Shown piece by piece: positions 30,741 to 39,011 of a stretch of 64,000 bases of DNA. The translations under genes were made by a program, and so were the position numbers. How positions within the stretch are numbered: the first letter of the stretch is position 1; the number at the start of each line of letters is the position of its first letter. The notes under the pieces were generated by a model. It had not been told where the DNA came from. It saw only the letters and a program-made list of their open reading frames with translations, and did not search any database. This DNA comes from Streptomyces sp. WM4235 (GTDB lineage: Bacteria > Actinomycetota > Actinomycetes > Streptomycetales > Streptomycetaceae): assembly GCF_001279725.1 (NCBI RefSeq), contig NZ_LGDE01000227.1, positions 6,588-70,587 on the forward strand, in the 5' to 3' direction.

Positions 30741-31256
30741 TCACTTCCCCTGGCGTCCCCGGTAGCGGCGCACCAGGCCGTACGCGAGGACGGCGCACCC
30801 GGCCGCCACGAGCGCGGGGTGGCGGCGGGCGACCTCGGCCGCCCGGCTCGCCTCCGCGCGCCCCCGCTCGGGGGTGACGTCACGGATCCCGGCTTCCACG
30901 GCTCCGGTCAGGGACGCCGCCTTCTGTGCCACGGGCTCCGGGATCCGGTCCTGCGCCGCGTGGACCACGGCGGAGACCTTCTCCTGGGCGCCCGCCTTCA
31001 CCTCGACGGCCTTGTCGTGGGCGCGGGCCTTGACCTCGGCGGCCTTGTCGTGGGCGCCCGCCTTCACCTCGGCCGCCTTCTCCCGGGCCTCGGCCTTGAC
31101 CTCGGCGGTCTTGTCCTGGGCGCGGGCCTTGACGTCCGCCTTGGCGGCCAGCGCCTCCACGGTCCGGCCCAGTTCGTCGCGGGTCGCCTCGATCTGCTCG
31201 CGCAACTCGTCCGGGGTGGCCGGGTCCTTGTCCGCGTGGGTGTGGTCGTCGCTCAT
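30741..31256 (-). CDS. DUF3618 protein with LEA-like 11-residue repeats
   Basis: A 171-residue protein. Residues about 14-45 match DUF3618 (PDELREQIEATRDELGRTVEALAAKADV). Then five 11-residue repeats of the type (E/D)KAAEVKAxA(R/H) (residues about 45-100) resemble group-3 LEA/desiccation repeats. A single hydrophobic helix near the C-terminus (HPALVAAGCAVLAYGLV) anchors it in the membrane. ATG 31256 overlaps the holin-like stop (ATGA). Last gene of a BrkB/holin-like/DUF3618 cluster common in actinomycetes. Confidence 0.88.
   Translation of the reverse strand: MSDDHTHADKDPATPDELREQIEATRDELGRTVEALAAKADVKARAQDKTAEVKAEAREKAAEVKAGAHDKAAEVKARAHDKAVEVKAGAQEKVSAVVHAAQDRIPEPVAQKAASLTGAVEAGIRDVTPERGRAEASRAAEVARRHPALVAAGCAVLAYGLVRRYRGRQGK
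31020..31140. repeat. 33-bp tandem repeats encoding LEA-like 11-mers
   Basis: Four to five degenerate 33-bp units (GCCTTGTCGTGGGCGCGGGC-like) lie inside the DUF3618 gene and keep frame, so copy-number change would add or remove whole 11-residue repeats. Confidence 0.75.
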
Positions 31257-31684
31257 CGATGTGCCCTTTCCTTGATTTCGGCCACGTCGGCCTTCACGCT
31301 GTCGATGGTCCGCTCGGGGGTGGGCGGGGTCGCCCGGACCGCCTGCTTCTTGCCGGCCGCCGCCAGGACGGCCGCGATCACGGCGAGGATTCCGGTGACG
31401 ACGAGGGCCGCGGCCCACAGCGGCAGGACGAGGGCCAGGGCGACGATGCCGGTCGCGGCGAGGCCCTGGAGGGCCAGGACGGCGAAGAGCCCGGCTCCGC
31501 TGAGGAGACCGGCGCCGAGGCCCAGGCCCCTGCCCTTCTCCCGCATCTCGGCGGTGGCCAGGTGCAGTTCCTGGCGGACCAGCAGGGTCAGTTGTTCCGA
31601 AGCCTGTTTCACGAGGGCGCTCGTCGAGGCGGAAGCGGTGTCGTCCGCCTGGTCGTGGGGTGAGGGGTCGACTGAGGAGTACAT
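31253..31684 (-). CDS. Phage-holin-family (actinobacterial holin III-like) membrane protein
   Basis: A 143-residue protein from ATG 31684 (MYSSVDPSPHDQ). A soluble amphipathic N-terminal helix (LVKQASEQLTLLVRQELHLATAEMREKGR) is followed by two transmembrane hairpins (about 55-78 and 84-105). This is the pattern of the putative actinobacteriophage holin III/Phage_holin_3_6 family, usually chromosomal and not lytic. Coupled by ATGA to the DUF3618 gene and 144 bp downstream of the BrkB gene. Confidence 0.85.
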   Translation of the reverse strand: MYSSVDPSPHDQADDTASASTSALVKQASEQLTLLVRQELHLATAEMREKGRGLGLGAGLLSGAGLFAVLALQGLAATGIVALALVLPLWAAALVVTGILAVIAAVLAAAGKKQAVRATPPTPERTIDSVKADVAEIKERAHR

Positions 31685-31828
31685 CGTCGGAGATCTGCCT
31701 TCCCATGCGCGGGCGGGCCGATGGCCTCGCCCGGTACGTCGTGTGGCCTCGATTGCGGTTGCGGCGGCGGCTCGTCTGCCACCGGTGGCGTCTTCCCCGT
31801 GTCGGGGCACGCACTCGCCGATGAGCGC

Positions 31829-33028
31829 TCAGACCCGGGTGGCTTCCGCATGCCCGTCGGACTCGTCGCCCGGCCCCGGGTGGTGCTCCGCGCGTTCCCG
31901 TTCCTCCCGGCTCCACGCGCGGGTGTCGCGGGGGCGGACGTACGGCTCCTCGTCGGCCGGATGCCCGCCCATGATGGCGCGCCGGCGGGACATCTCCGCG
32001 TCGAACTCCAGGCCGAGGAGGATGGCCAGGTTGGTGATCCACAGCCAGACCAGGAAGACGACGACACCCGCCAGGGTGCCGTACGTCTTGTTGTACGAGG
32101 CGAAGTTCGCCACGTAGACGGCGAATCCGACCGAGGCCGCGAGCCAGATCAGCAGGGCGAGCAGGCTGCCCGGGGTGATCCATTTGAAGCCGCGGCCCTT
32201 GGCGTTCGGCGTCGCCCAGTACAACAGGGCGATCATGCTCGTGACCAGCAGGACCAGCACGGGCCACTTGGCGATGGACCAGACCGTGAGCGCGGTGTCG
32301 CCGAGGCCCAGCACGTCGCCGGCCCGGCGGGCGACTCCGCCGGTGAAGACGACGATCAGGGCGCTCGCGACGGCCATCACCATCAGTACGATCGTGACGC
32401 CGAGCCGCACCGGCAGCACGACCCAGACGGGCCGTCCCTCGGGCACGTCGTAGACGGCGTTGGCGGCGCGGATGAACGCGCCGACGTACCCGGAGGCGGA
32501 CCAGACGGCCACCACCAGACCGACGACGGCGACCGCGGACCCGATGCCGCTGCGGCCCTGCAACTGCTGCACCGCGTCGGCGACCACATCGCGGGCGGAG
32601 GCGGGCGCGAGCTGTTCCAGCTGGTCCAGTGCCCGCTGCGCCGTGGAGGGGCCGGCCAGCCCGAGCAGGGAGGTGAGGACGAGCAGGGCCGGGAAGAGCG
32701 CGAGGATGCCGTAGTAGGTCAGCGCGGCGGCCCGGTCGCCGAGTTCGTCGTCGCCGAACTCCTTCAGGGTGCCCTTCAGCACCTTGCCCCAGGCGCGCTT
32801 GGGCATCTCCGAGGGCCGGTCGGGCTCGTCGCGCTCCACGCCGGGATCCGGTCCGACCCGATCGCGCTCCGCCTCGTCCACACGGACCCCGCCCACAGTT
32901 CCGTCGCGGTCGCCGGGCGGGGCCGCGCGGGGCGGTTCCCGGTCGGTGTCCACGACCGCGGGCCGGTGTGGCGGCCGCCCGTCCGCCCGGTCCTGCTCGT
33001 GGTGCTTGCGTTCCCATAGCGCTGCCAT
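31829..33028 (-). CDS. YihY/BrkB-family membrane protein
   Basis: A 399-residue protein from ATG 33028 (MAALWERKHHEQ). A charged N-terminal about 80 residues precede six transmembrane helices. Signatures: EFGDDELGDRAAALTYYGILALFPALLVL (helix 1), SGYVGAFIRAANAVYDVPEGRPVW, PNAKGRGFKWITPGSLLALLIWL and NKTYGTLAGVVVFLVWLWITNLAILLGLEFDAEMSRRRA. The family was historically called ribonuclease BN by mistake; it is an envelope protein of uncertain transport role. Heads the BrkB/holin-like/DUF3618 cluster. Confidence 0.93.
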   Translation of the reverse strand: MAALWERKHHEQDRADGRPPHRPAVVDTDREPPRAAPPGDRDGTVGGVRVDEAERDRVGPDPGVERDEPDRPSEMPKRAWGKVLKGTLKEFGDDELGDRAAALTYYGILALFPALLVLTSLLGLAGPSTAQRALDQLEQLAPASARDVVADAVQQLQGRSGIGSAVAVVGLVVAVWSASGYVGAFIRAANAVYDVPEGRPVWVVLPVRLGVTIVLMVMAVASALIVVFTGGVARRAGDVLGLGDTALTVWSIAKWPVLVLLVTSMIALLYWATPNAKGRGFKWITPGSLLALLIWLAASVGFAVYVANFASYNKTYGTLAGVVVFLVWLWITNLAILLGLEFDAEMSRRRAIMGGHPADEEPYVRPRDTRAWSREERERAEHHPGPGDESDGHAEATRV

Positions 33029-33185
33029 ACCGAGCGGATGTCCGCGATACGCGACCTCAATCAGCGGCGCCGTCGCCGGGAGGAGCGGAGGTCGCGGCCC
33101 GTCGGACGGGAGCGGAGACCGGTTGTCGGGGCGGGACCCGGTGGGGCGGCGGCGCCGGTCCGCCGCGCCGGGCGAGAATGGGTCC

Positions 33186-33608
33186 GTGACAGACACCTTC
33201 ACCACCCGGACGATCGACGTGACCACGGGCTCCGCGGAAACCGTGCTCGACCTGACCTCGGCCTGCGCGGACTTCCTGCGGGAGACCGCCCGTGGTCGGG
33301 ACGGACTGCTCAACGTGTTCACCCCGCACGCGACGGCCGGGCTGGCCGTCATCGAGACGGGCGCCGGGAGCGACGACGACCTGTTGGAGGCCCTGCGCTC
33401 GCTGCTGCCCGCCGACGACCGCTGGCTCCACCGGCACGGCTCCCCGGGGCACGGCCGTGATCACGTGCTGCCCGCCCTCGTCCCGCCGCACGCCACGCTG
33501 CCCGTGGTGGGGGGCGAACTGGCCCTGGGAACCTGGCAGTCGGTGGTCCTGGTGGACACCAACCGGGACAACCCCCGCCGCACGGTACGGCTCTCGCTCC
33601 TGGCCTGA
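33186..33608 (+). CDS. YjbQ/UPF0047-family protein
   Basis: A 140-residue protein from GTG 33186. It contains the family signature LLNVFTPHATAGLAVIETGAGSDDDLLEAL (His and Asp near the putative metal site), WLHRHGSPGHGRDHVLPAL, GTWQSVVLVDTNRD and RTVRLSLL. Members show weak thiamine-phosphate-synthase activity and are annotated secondary thiamine-phosphate synthase enzyme, though the true role is uncertain. Divergent from the BrkB gene. No neighbour points to thiamine metabolism. Confidence 0.92.
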   Translation: MTDTFTTRTIDVTTGSAETVLDLTSACADFLRETARGRDGLLNVFTPHATAGLAVIETGAGSDDDLLEALRSLLPADDRWLHRHGSPGHGRDHVLPALVPPHATLPVVGGELALGTWQSVVLVDTNRDNPRRTVRLSLLA

Positions 33609-33635
33609 GGCGACGCGGTCACGGAAGCGGACGCC

Positions 33636-35594
33636 TCAGGCCTGCCTCGTCCAACGTTGCGAGGCGTCCCCACCACAGGTGTTCGTGACCAGACCGCTGC
33701 TCATGCCGAGGTCGAGGCAGCCTCCGCTGAAGTCGCTGCGGAGGGTGCCGCCCGCACCCGTACGCCACAGCCGGCCGATGTCCTGGGCGCAGTCGCCCAC
33801 GAAGACGGCCTGGCCGAGGCCGTTGGCGTACAGGCACTGGCCGCTCTCCCGGTTGACGAGCTTGAAGCTTCCGTTCGACCCGCTCCGCACGGTCCACCGC
33901 GCCGAGGAGGCGGAGCAGTCGCCGAAGTCCGACGCCCCGAAGACCTGGGTGATGCACTTGCCCTTGTTGCCGTTCCGGTAGCGGTAGGTACCGGAGTCGG
34001 GGGCCTTGGGGGGTACGGGTGCGGTGGACGATCCGCCGCCGGGAGGACGTGGGCTGCCGGCGCCGCCGGGGTTGCCGCCGTTCGCGGAGCCGCCCGCGCC
34101 GTTCGCGGAGCCTCCGGCGCCGTTCTGTGCGCCGCCCCCGGGGACCGGGCCCGTCGCCGGGCCGGGTCCCGTGCCCGTCCCCGCGCCCGGGCCGACCCCC
34201 GCGCCGCCCGCGGCCACGGGTACGAGCCCGCCCGCTCCGGCCTGCCCACCGTCCTTGCCGTCCGCACCGGAACTCGCCGGGGCCGGGGACTGTACGGGGG
34301 ACGCCTGACCGGACGGGGCCCCGCTCGACGCCGGCGGCTTCCCGCCCGGGGGCACCGCGGCGGGGGCGGACCGCTCGCCCCGCGCGCCGGCCTGTGGCGC
34401 GGACGTGTACGGCAGGTTCTGGATGACCAACGTCGTGCCGCCCGCGACCACGACGACGGGGATAACGGCGAGGAGGACCCTGGTACGGCGCCGCGGCCGC
34501 TCGGGCCGCCGCCCCTTCGCGGGCAGGGCGACGGACACGCCCTCGGGCGCGGGTTTCGGGTCCGCCTCCGGCGCGGGGCCGTTCTTCGGGGCCGGTCCGT
34601 TCTTCGGGGCCTGGTCCGTCGACGGCTCCGGCTCCGGCTCCTGGCCGGTGAGCGGCAGCGTCGGCACGTCGGTCTCCGGCACGCCCGCGGCGAAGGCGGC
34701 CCGCTCCCGCAGGGTCGCCGTGACGGCCGCGGGCCACAGCGGCTCGGCGAACGGGCCCCGACGCGCGGCGCGCTCGTGGAGTTCACCGGCGGTGGGGCGG
34801 CCCTCGGGGTCCTTGTCGAGGCAGGCGGCGACGAGGTCGGCGAGGACGGGGTCCAGTTCCCGCAGGCAGTCCAGTTCCGGTTCCTCGTGGACGACGCGGT
34901 ACAGCACGCCGTGCCCCGACTCCTCGCCGAACGGCGGCGTGCCGGATGCCGCGAACGCGAGGACCGACCCCAGGGCGAACACGTCGGTGGCGCCGCTGAC
35001 CTCGCGCCTTCCCGAAGTCTGTTCCGGCGCCATGTAGGCGGGCGTGCCCACCACCATGCCCGTTCTGGTCAGTTGGCTCTGTTCGGCGGCCCGGGCGATA
35101 CCGAAGTCGATGAGGGTGAGACCGTCCAAGGTCAGCATCACGTTGGACGGTTTCAGGTCCCGGTGCACCATCCCGAGGCCGTGTACCGACTTCAGCCCGG
35201 CCGCCGCTTCGCGCAGCAACAGCCACAGCGCGTCGGCGGGGAGACCACCGCCGTACGACTCGACGGCCTTGCTCAGCGTGATCCCGGGGATGTACGCGGT
35301 CGCGAACCACGGCGGCCGGGCGGTCCGGTCACTGGCCAGCAACGGTGCGGTGGCCTCGGCCGGCAGCCGGGAGAGGTTGTCCAACTCGTGTCCGAAGCGG
35401 CGCAGGAAGTCCTCGTCCTCGCCCACGACGGAAGCCAGCAACTGCTTGACGGCGACGTACCGGCCGTCATGGACCCCGAGGTACACCCGCCCCATACCGC
35501 CGGCGCCGAGTCGCCCCGTCAACGGAATGGGCCCGATCCGCCGCGGATCCCCCGCCTCCAGCGGCCCGGCCCCACTCCCCCTCAGCTCTGACAC
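33636..35594 (-). CDS. Ser/Thr protein kinase with C-terminal ricin-type lectin domain
   Basis: A 652-residue protein from GTG 35594 (VSELRGSGAGPLEAGD). The kinase domain covers about 20-280: glycine loop GRLGAGGMGRVYLG, VAVK lysine, catalytic loop VHRDLKPSNV, DFGIAR and MAPEQTSGRR. A transmembrane helix (LLAVIPVVVVAGGTTLVI) lies around 390. An extracytoplasmic Pro/Ser/Gly-rich linker follows. The C-terminal about 115 residues form a ricin B-type beta-trefoil with paired Cys (GKCITQVFGASDFGDCS, GQCLYANGLGQAVFVGDC, GGCLDLG, QRW). The lectin presumably senses glycans outside the cell. Divergent from the lipase at 35732. Confidence 0.92.
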   Translation of the reverse strand: MSELRGSGAGPLEAGDPRRIGPIPLTGRLGAGGMGRVYLGVHDGRYVAVKQLLASVVGEDEDFLRRFGHELDNLSRLPAEATAPLLASDRTARPPWFATAYIPGITLSKAVESYGGGLPADALWLLLREAAAGLKSVHGLGMVHRDLKPSNVMLTLDGLTLIDFGIARAAEQSQLTRTGMVVGTPAYMAPEQTSGRREVSGATDVFALGSVLAFAASGTPPFGEESGHGVLYRVVHEEPELDCLRELDPVLADLVAACLDKDPEGRPTAGELHERAARRGPFAEPLWPAAVTATLRERAAFAAGVPETDVPTLPLTGQEPEPEPSTDQAPKNGPAPKNGPAPEADPKPAPEGVSVALPAKGRRPERPRRRTRVLLAVIPVVVVAGGTTLVIQNLPYTSAPQAGARGERSAPAAVPPGGKPPASSGAPSGQASPVQSPAPASSGADGKDGGQAGAGGLVPVAAGGAGVGPGAGTGTGPGPATGPVPGGGAQNGAGGSANGAGGSANGGNPGGAGSPRPPGGGSSTAPVPPKAPDSGTYRYRNGNKGKCITQVFGASDFGDCSASSARWTVRSGSNGSFKLVNRESGQCLYANGLGQAVFVGDCAQDIGRLWRTGAGGTLRSDFSGGCLDLGMSSGLVTNTCGGDASQRWTRQA

Positions 35595-35695
35595 GTCAGC
35601 CCCATCGAATTGGAAATGTTTCCAGAAACCTACCCGAGCGACCCGGTCCGGCAACAGGGAGGCCGAACTCGACCGCACCTGAAGGCACTTCGCAC

Positions 35696-35714
35696 TTAGG
35701 TAAGCCTTGCCTTA
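35696..35714. promoter_or_regulatory. Iron box (DmdR/IdeR-type operator)
   Basis: TTAGGTAAGCCTTGCCTTA closely matches the 19-bp DmdR1/IdeR consensus TTAGGTTAGGCTNACCTAA (both half-sites recognisable). It lies 17 bp upstream of the lipase start and 102 bp from the divergent kinase start. Predicted iron-dependent repression of the lipase gene. Confidence 0.75.
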
Positions 35715-35731
35715 GCGTCTAGGATGCGCGC

Positions 35732-36902
35732 ATGAAGAAGATCATTCGCGCGCTGACGGCCGCGGCGGCCGGGCTGGCCCTGGCCGCACCCCTCGCTTTC
35801 GCGAGCCCCGCCGCGGCCACGGTCGCCCCGGCCGGCGGGACGTCCGGCATCGAACTCCCGAGCCCCACCGGCGCGTTCGCCGTGGGCCGCGACACCCTGC
35901 ACCTGGTGGACCGCGAGCGCAAGGACCCCTGGGTCCCCACGGCCGACCGGGAACTGCTCCTGTCGCTGTACTACCCGGCGCTCGCCCAGCGGAACTCCCG
36001 CCCCCTACATGGCCGTTCCGGAAGCCAAGGCGCTACTGACCGACCGCGGCCGACTCGGCGAGTACGTCACACCCGAGCGACTCGCCGCCACTCGTACGCA
36101 CTCCCGCGCCGGCGCGCTGCCCCGACCCTCCGCGCACCGCTACCCGCTCATCGTGCTCTCCCCCGGCTTCACGATGCCGCGCGCCTCGCTCACCACCCTG
36201 GCGGAGGACCTCGCCAGTCGTGGGTACGTCGTGGCCGCGGTGGACCACGCGTACGAGTCGGACGGCACCGTCTTCCCCGGCGGGCGCCTGCTCACCTGCA
36301 AGGCCTGCGAGCAGGTCTTCCCCGACGGGTCACTGCACCGGGTCTCCGACGGTCGGGCCCGCGACGTTCCGTTCGTCCTGGACCGCCTCACCGGGCCGCG
36401 CTCCGCGTGGCGGTACTCGTGGCTGATCGACTCCCGCCACATCGGCATGGCCGGGCACTCCATCGGCGGCGCGGCGGCTTCGGCCACCATGGCCGTGGAC
36501 CCGCGCGTGGACGCCGGTGTGAACATGGACGGCACGTTCTTCACCCCGATACCGCAAGGCGGCCTCGGCGCCCGCCCGTTCCTGATGCTCGCCGGTGACC
36601 CGGCCCTGCTGCCACCCGACTTCCCCGACACCTCGTGGGAGGACAACTGGCCGCACCTGGACGGCTGGAAGAGGTGGTTGACCGTCACGGGCGCGGGTCA
36701 CCCGGGCTTCACCGACTGGCCCGTTCTCGGCGATCAGGTGGGCTACTCCCATCCGGAGACCCCACTCTCGGGCACCCGCTCCCAGCAGATCACGCGGGCG
36801 TACGTCGGCGACTTCTTCGACCTGCACCTGCGCGGGATCCCGGCGCCGCGCCTGGACGGACCGACCCCCGCCGACCCGGAGGTCGTGTTCCACCGCCGCT
36901 GA
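35732..36902 (+). pseudogene. PAF-acetylhydrolase-type lipase, frameshifted at poly-C (36001-36005)
   Basis: Frame 1 from ATG 35732 gives a signal peptide (KKIIRALTAAAAGLALAAPLAFASPAAA) and the N-terminal strand (DRELLLSLYYPA). It goes out of frame at CGCCCCCTACATG. The rest is in the next frame from about 36009: YPLIVLSPGFTMPRASLTTLAEDLASRGY, Ser nucleophile GHSIGGAA, VNMDGTF and the late His region GAGHPGF. Joined, the product is a normal-length secreted alpha/beta hydrolase of the PAF-AH isoform II type. A one-base difference in the C5 run explains the break, so it is a true mutation or a sequencing error. Preceded by an iron box. Confidence 0.85.
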
Positions 36903-36942
36903 CAGCCGGTGCGCGGCCCGTCGGCCGCCCTTGACGCCCCGC

Positions 36943-36972
36943 GAGGGCCGCTCGCCCGGGTGGGCGGCCCTC
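36943..36972. terminator. Hairpin terminator
   Basis: Perfect 9-bp stem GAGGGCCGC (36943-36951) / GCGGCCCTC (36964-36972) between the convergent lipase and DUF1772 genes. Confidence 0.65.
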
Positions 36973-37053
36973 GCCACCGCGTGCGGGGCGCCACTGCCCC
37001 GTCGGGCGCGTTCTCCACGAGCCCCACCCGCGCGGTGTCGGTGGGCCGTCGGG

Positions 37054-37566
37054 TCAGCCCCGGGGGAGAGGTCGACGCTCCCGTGACGTCGATCGGGCGC
37101 CGGCGTCCGAGTGCGACCGGCGTGACGCGAGGGCCGTCAACAGGGCGAAGGCGAGGACCGCGGTGAGCGTGCGCGTGATGTTGAACGCCTCCCAGCGCCC
37201 AAGGATCTCCGCATGGTCGGCCGGAGCCGAACCCGCGGCCCACTGCTTGATGCGGCCGTTGATCGGCACGTTGCCGAACCGGGTGACCAGGAAGGACACC
37301 AGGGTCAGCAGGCCCGCGGCGCCGGCGGTCAACCGGGCACGACCTCGCGTGAGCACGGCGAGCGTCGCGGCGCTCACGATCGACAGCCCCATCGCCGCCT
37401 GCATGGTGATGCCGTTCATCTTCATCAGCTCGGCGTGGAAGTCCAGCCGCATATCGAGCGGTACGGCGTTGAAGGTGGGAACGAGGTTGACCGCCCCGTA
37501 GCCGAACGCTCCGGCCAACAGACCCGTGGACAGCAGGGCGACGCCCTGGACTATGTGTACGCGCAT
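37054..37566 (-). CDS. DUF1772 (anthrone oxygenase-like) membrane protein
   Basis: A 170-residue protein from ATG 37566 with four helices (about 7-28, 53-71, 80-96 and 134-150). The DUF1772 pattern is visible: FGYGAVNLVPTFNAVPLDMRLDFHAELMKMNG and the conserved NVPINGRIKQW segment before the last helix. DUF1772 includes fungal anthrone oxygenases. In bacteria the function is unproven, possibly a quinone- or radical-forming oxygenase. No polyketide genes are nearby. The basic tail is Ser/Arg-rich. Confidence 0.85.
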   Translation of the reverse strand: MRVHIVQGVALLSTGLLAGAFGYGAVNLVPTFNAVPLDMRLDFHAELMKMNGITMQAAMGLSIVSAATLAVLTRGRARLTAGAAGLLTLVSFLVTRFGNVPINGRIKQWAAGSAPADHAEILGRWEAFNITRTLTAVLAFALLTALASRRSHSDAGARSTSRERRPLPRG

Positions 37567-37724
37567 GATCCCCAGCCTCCCGGTTCCGCCGTCCGAAGTC
37601 CAAGAGCCGGACGTTCTCGCGTCCGGAAGCGCCGCTTGTACGACGTCGCCCGCATCGGATCATCGGCGCGCCTCCGGGCGGGGAGCCCGGCCCGGGGCAG
37701 GGTGCGGCTCGTACGATGTGTTGC

Positions 37725-38909
37725 ATGTCGGACGCCTCTCCCCACCCCGAGCCGTTCACCCTCCGGACCGCCCCGGCGGCACTCCGAGACCTCGACGCGC
37801 GGCTGCGGGCGACACGCTGGCCGGACGAACCCGAGGACGCCGGGTGGTCGCTCGGCACCGACCTCGACTACCTGCGCGAGCTCGTCGCCCACTGGACGGA
37901 CGGCTTCGACTGGCCCGCACAGGAGGCGGCCCTCGCCCGACTCCCCCACTTCCGTCTCGCGCTCGGCGGCCCGAGAATCCACTTCGTGCACGTCAGGGCC
38001 GTGACGCCGGAGGGTTCCGACCGGCCCGCCCTGCCCCTGATCCTCTGCCACGGCTGGCCGGACTCGTTCTGGCGCTACACGAAGGTCATCCCGCTCCTCA
38101 CCGACCCCGGCGCGCACGGCGCCGACCCCGCGGACGCCTTCGACGTGGTCGTGCCCGACATGCCGGGGTTCGGCTACTCGGACCGCCCCGTCGGGCCGCC
38201 CCTCGACACCATCGCCGTCGCCGGGCTGTGGGCCGAGCTGATGGGCGTACTCGGTTACGACCGGTTCGGCGCGGCGGGCGGGGACATGGGCAGCCACGTG
38301 AGCCGCTACCTCGGGCTCGACCACCCCGACCGGGTCGTCGCCGTCCACCGCACCGACGCGGGGCTGCCGCTGTACACCGGCGACCCGGCGGACCTCGCGC
38401 CCGAGGAACGCGCCTGGCTGGACGACGCCGCGGCCTGGGGCGCCGCCGAGGGCGCCTACGCCGCCCTGCACCGGACGAAGCCGCAAACCGCCGCGTTCGG
38501 GCTGACCGACTCGCCGGCCGGGCTCGCCGCGTGGATCGTGGAGAAGCTCCGGGGGTGGAGCGATTGCGGCGGCGACGTCGAACGGAGCTTCACGAAGGAC
38601 GAGATCCTCACGAACGTCATGCTGTACTGGCTCACCGGGACCATCGGCTCGTCGATGCGCATGTACCGCGCGAACGCCGCGATCCCGCCCGCGCAGCTCG
38701 CCCGCCGGGTCGAGGTGCCCTCCGGTTTCTCGCTCTTCCGGGGTGACGTCGTCCGCCCGCCCCGGGCATGGCTGGAACGCACGACGAACGTCGTCCGCGT
38801 GACCGAGCCCGCCCGGGGCGGGCACTTCGCGCCGTTCGAGGAACCCGAGCTGTACGCCGAGGAACTGCGCACCTTCTTCCGTCCGTACCGGGCGGCGGCG
38901 CAGGGCTGA
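37725..38909 (+). CDS. Epoxide hydrolase (EHN/alpha-beta hydrolase)
   Basis: A 394-residue enzyme from ATG 37725. The EHN domain (about 10-105) begins PFTLRTAPAALRDLDARLRATRWPDE. Catalytic features are intact: HGWP at 109-112, nucleophile Asp187 in AGGDMGSH, and base His367 in RGGHFAPFEEPE. It hydrolyses epoxides to diols through a covalent ester. The paralogue at 3859-5010 lacks the Asp and His. No operon partner. The 158-bp upstream region holds no recognised operator. Confidence 0.93.
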   Translation: MSDASPHPEPFTLRTAPAALRDLDARLRATRWPDEPEDAGWSLGTDLDYLRELVAHWTDGFDWPAQEAALARLPHFRLALGGPRIHFVHVRAVTPEGSDRPALPLILCHGWPDSFWRYTKVIPLLTDPGAHGADPADAFDVVVPDMPGFGYSDRPVGPPLDTIAVAGLWAELMGVLGYDRFGAAGGDMGSHVSRYLGLDHPDRVVAVHRTDAGLPLYTGDPADLAPEERAWLDDAAAWGAAEGAYAALHRTKPQTAAFGLTDSPAGLAAWIVEKLRGWSDCGGDVERSFTKDEILTNVMLYWLTGTIGSSMRMYRANAAIPPAQLARRVEVPSGFSLFRGDVVRPPRAWLERTTNVVRVTEPARGGHFAPFEEPELYAEELRTFFRPYRAAAQG

Positions 38910-39011
38910 CGGCGGGGCCGGAATCCCACGCCGGCGATTTGGTCGCAGACCTGCCAACTCCCCCTGCCCCGAAGCAGAATGGAGGCCGGGGCAACAGGGG
39001 GAGGCGCGCCG

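Noticed and set aside
31253..31684. Holin-like gene as evidence of a prophage
   Set aside because: No tail, capsid, lysin or integrase genes are nearby. This family is a normal chromosomal neighbour of DUF3618 and BrkB in actinomycetes.
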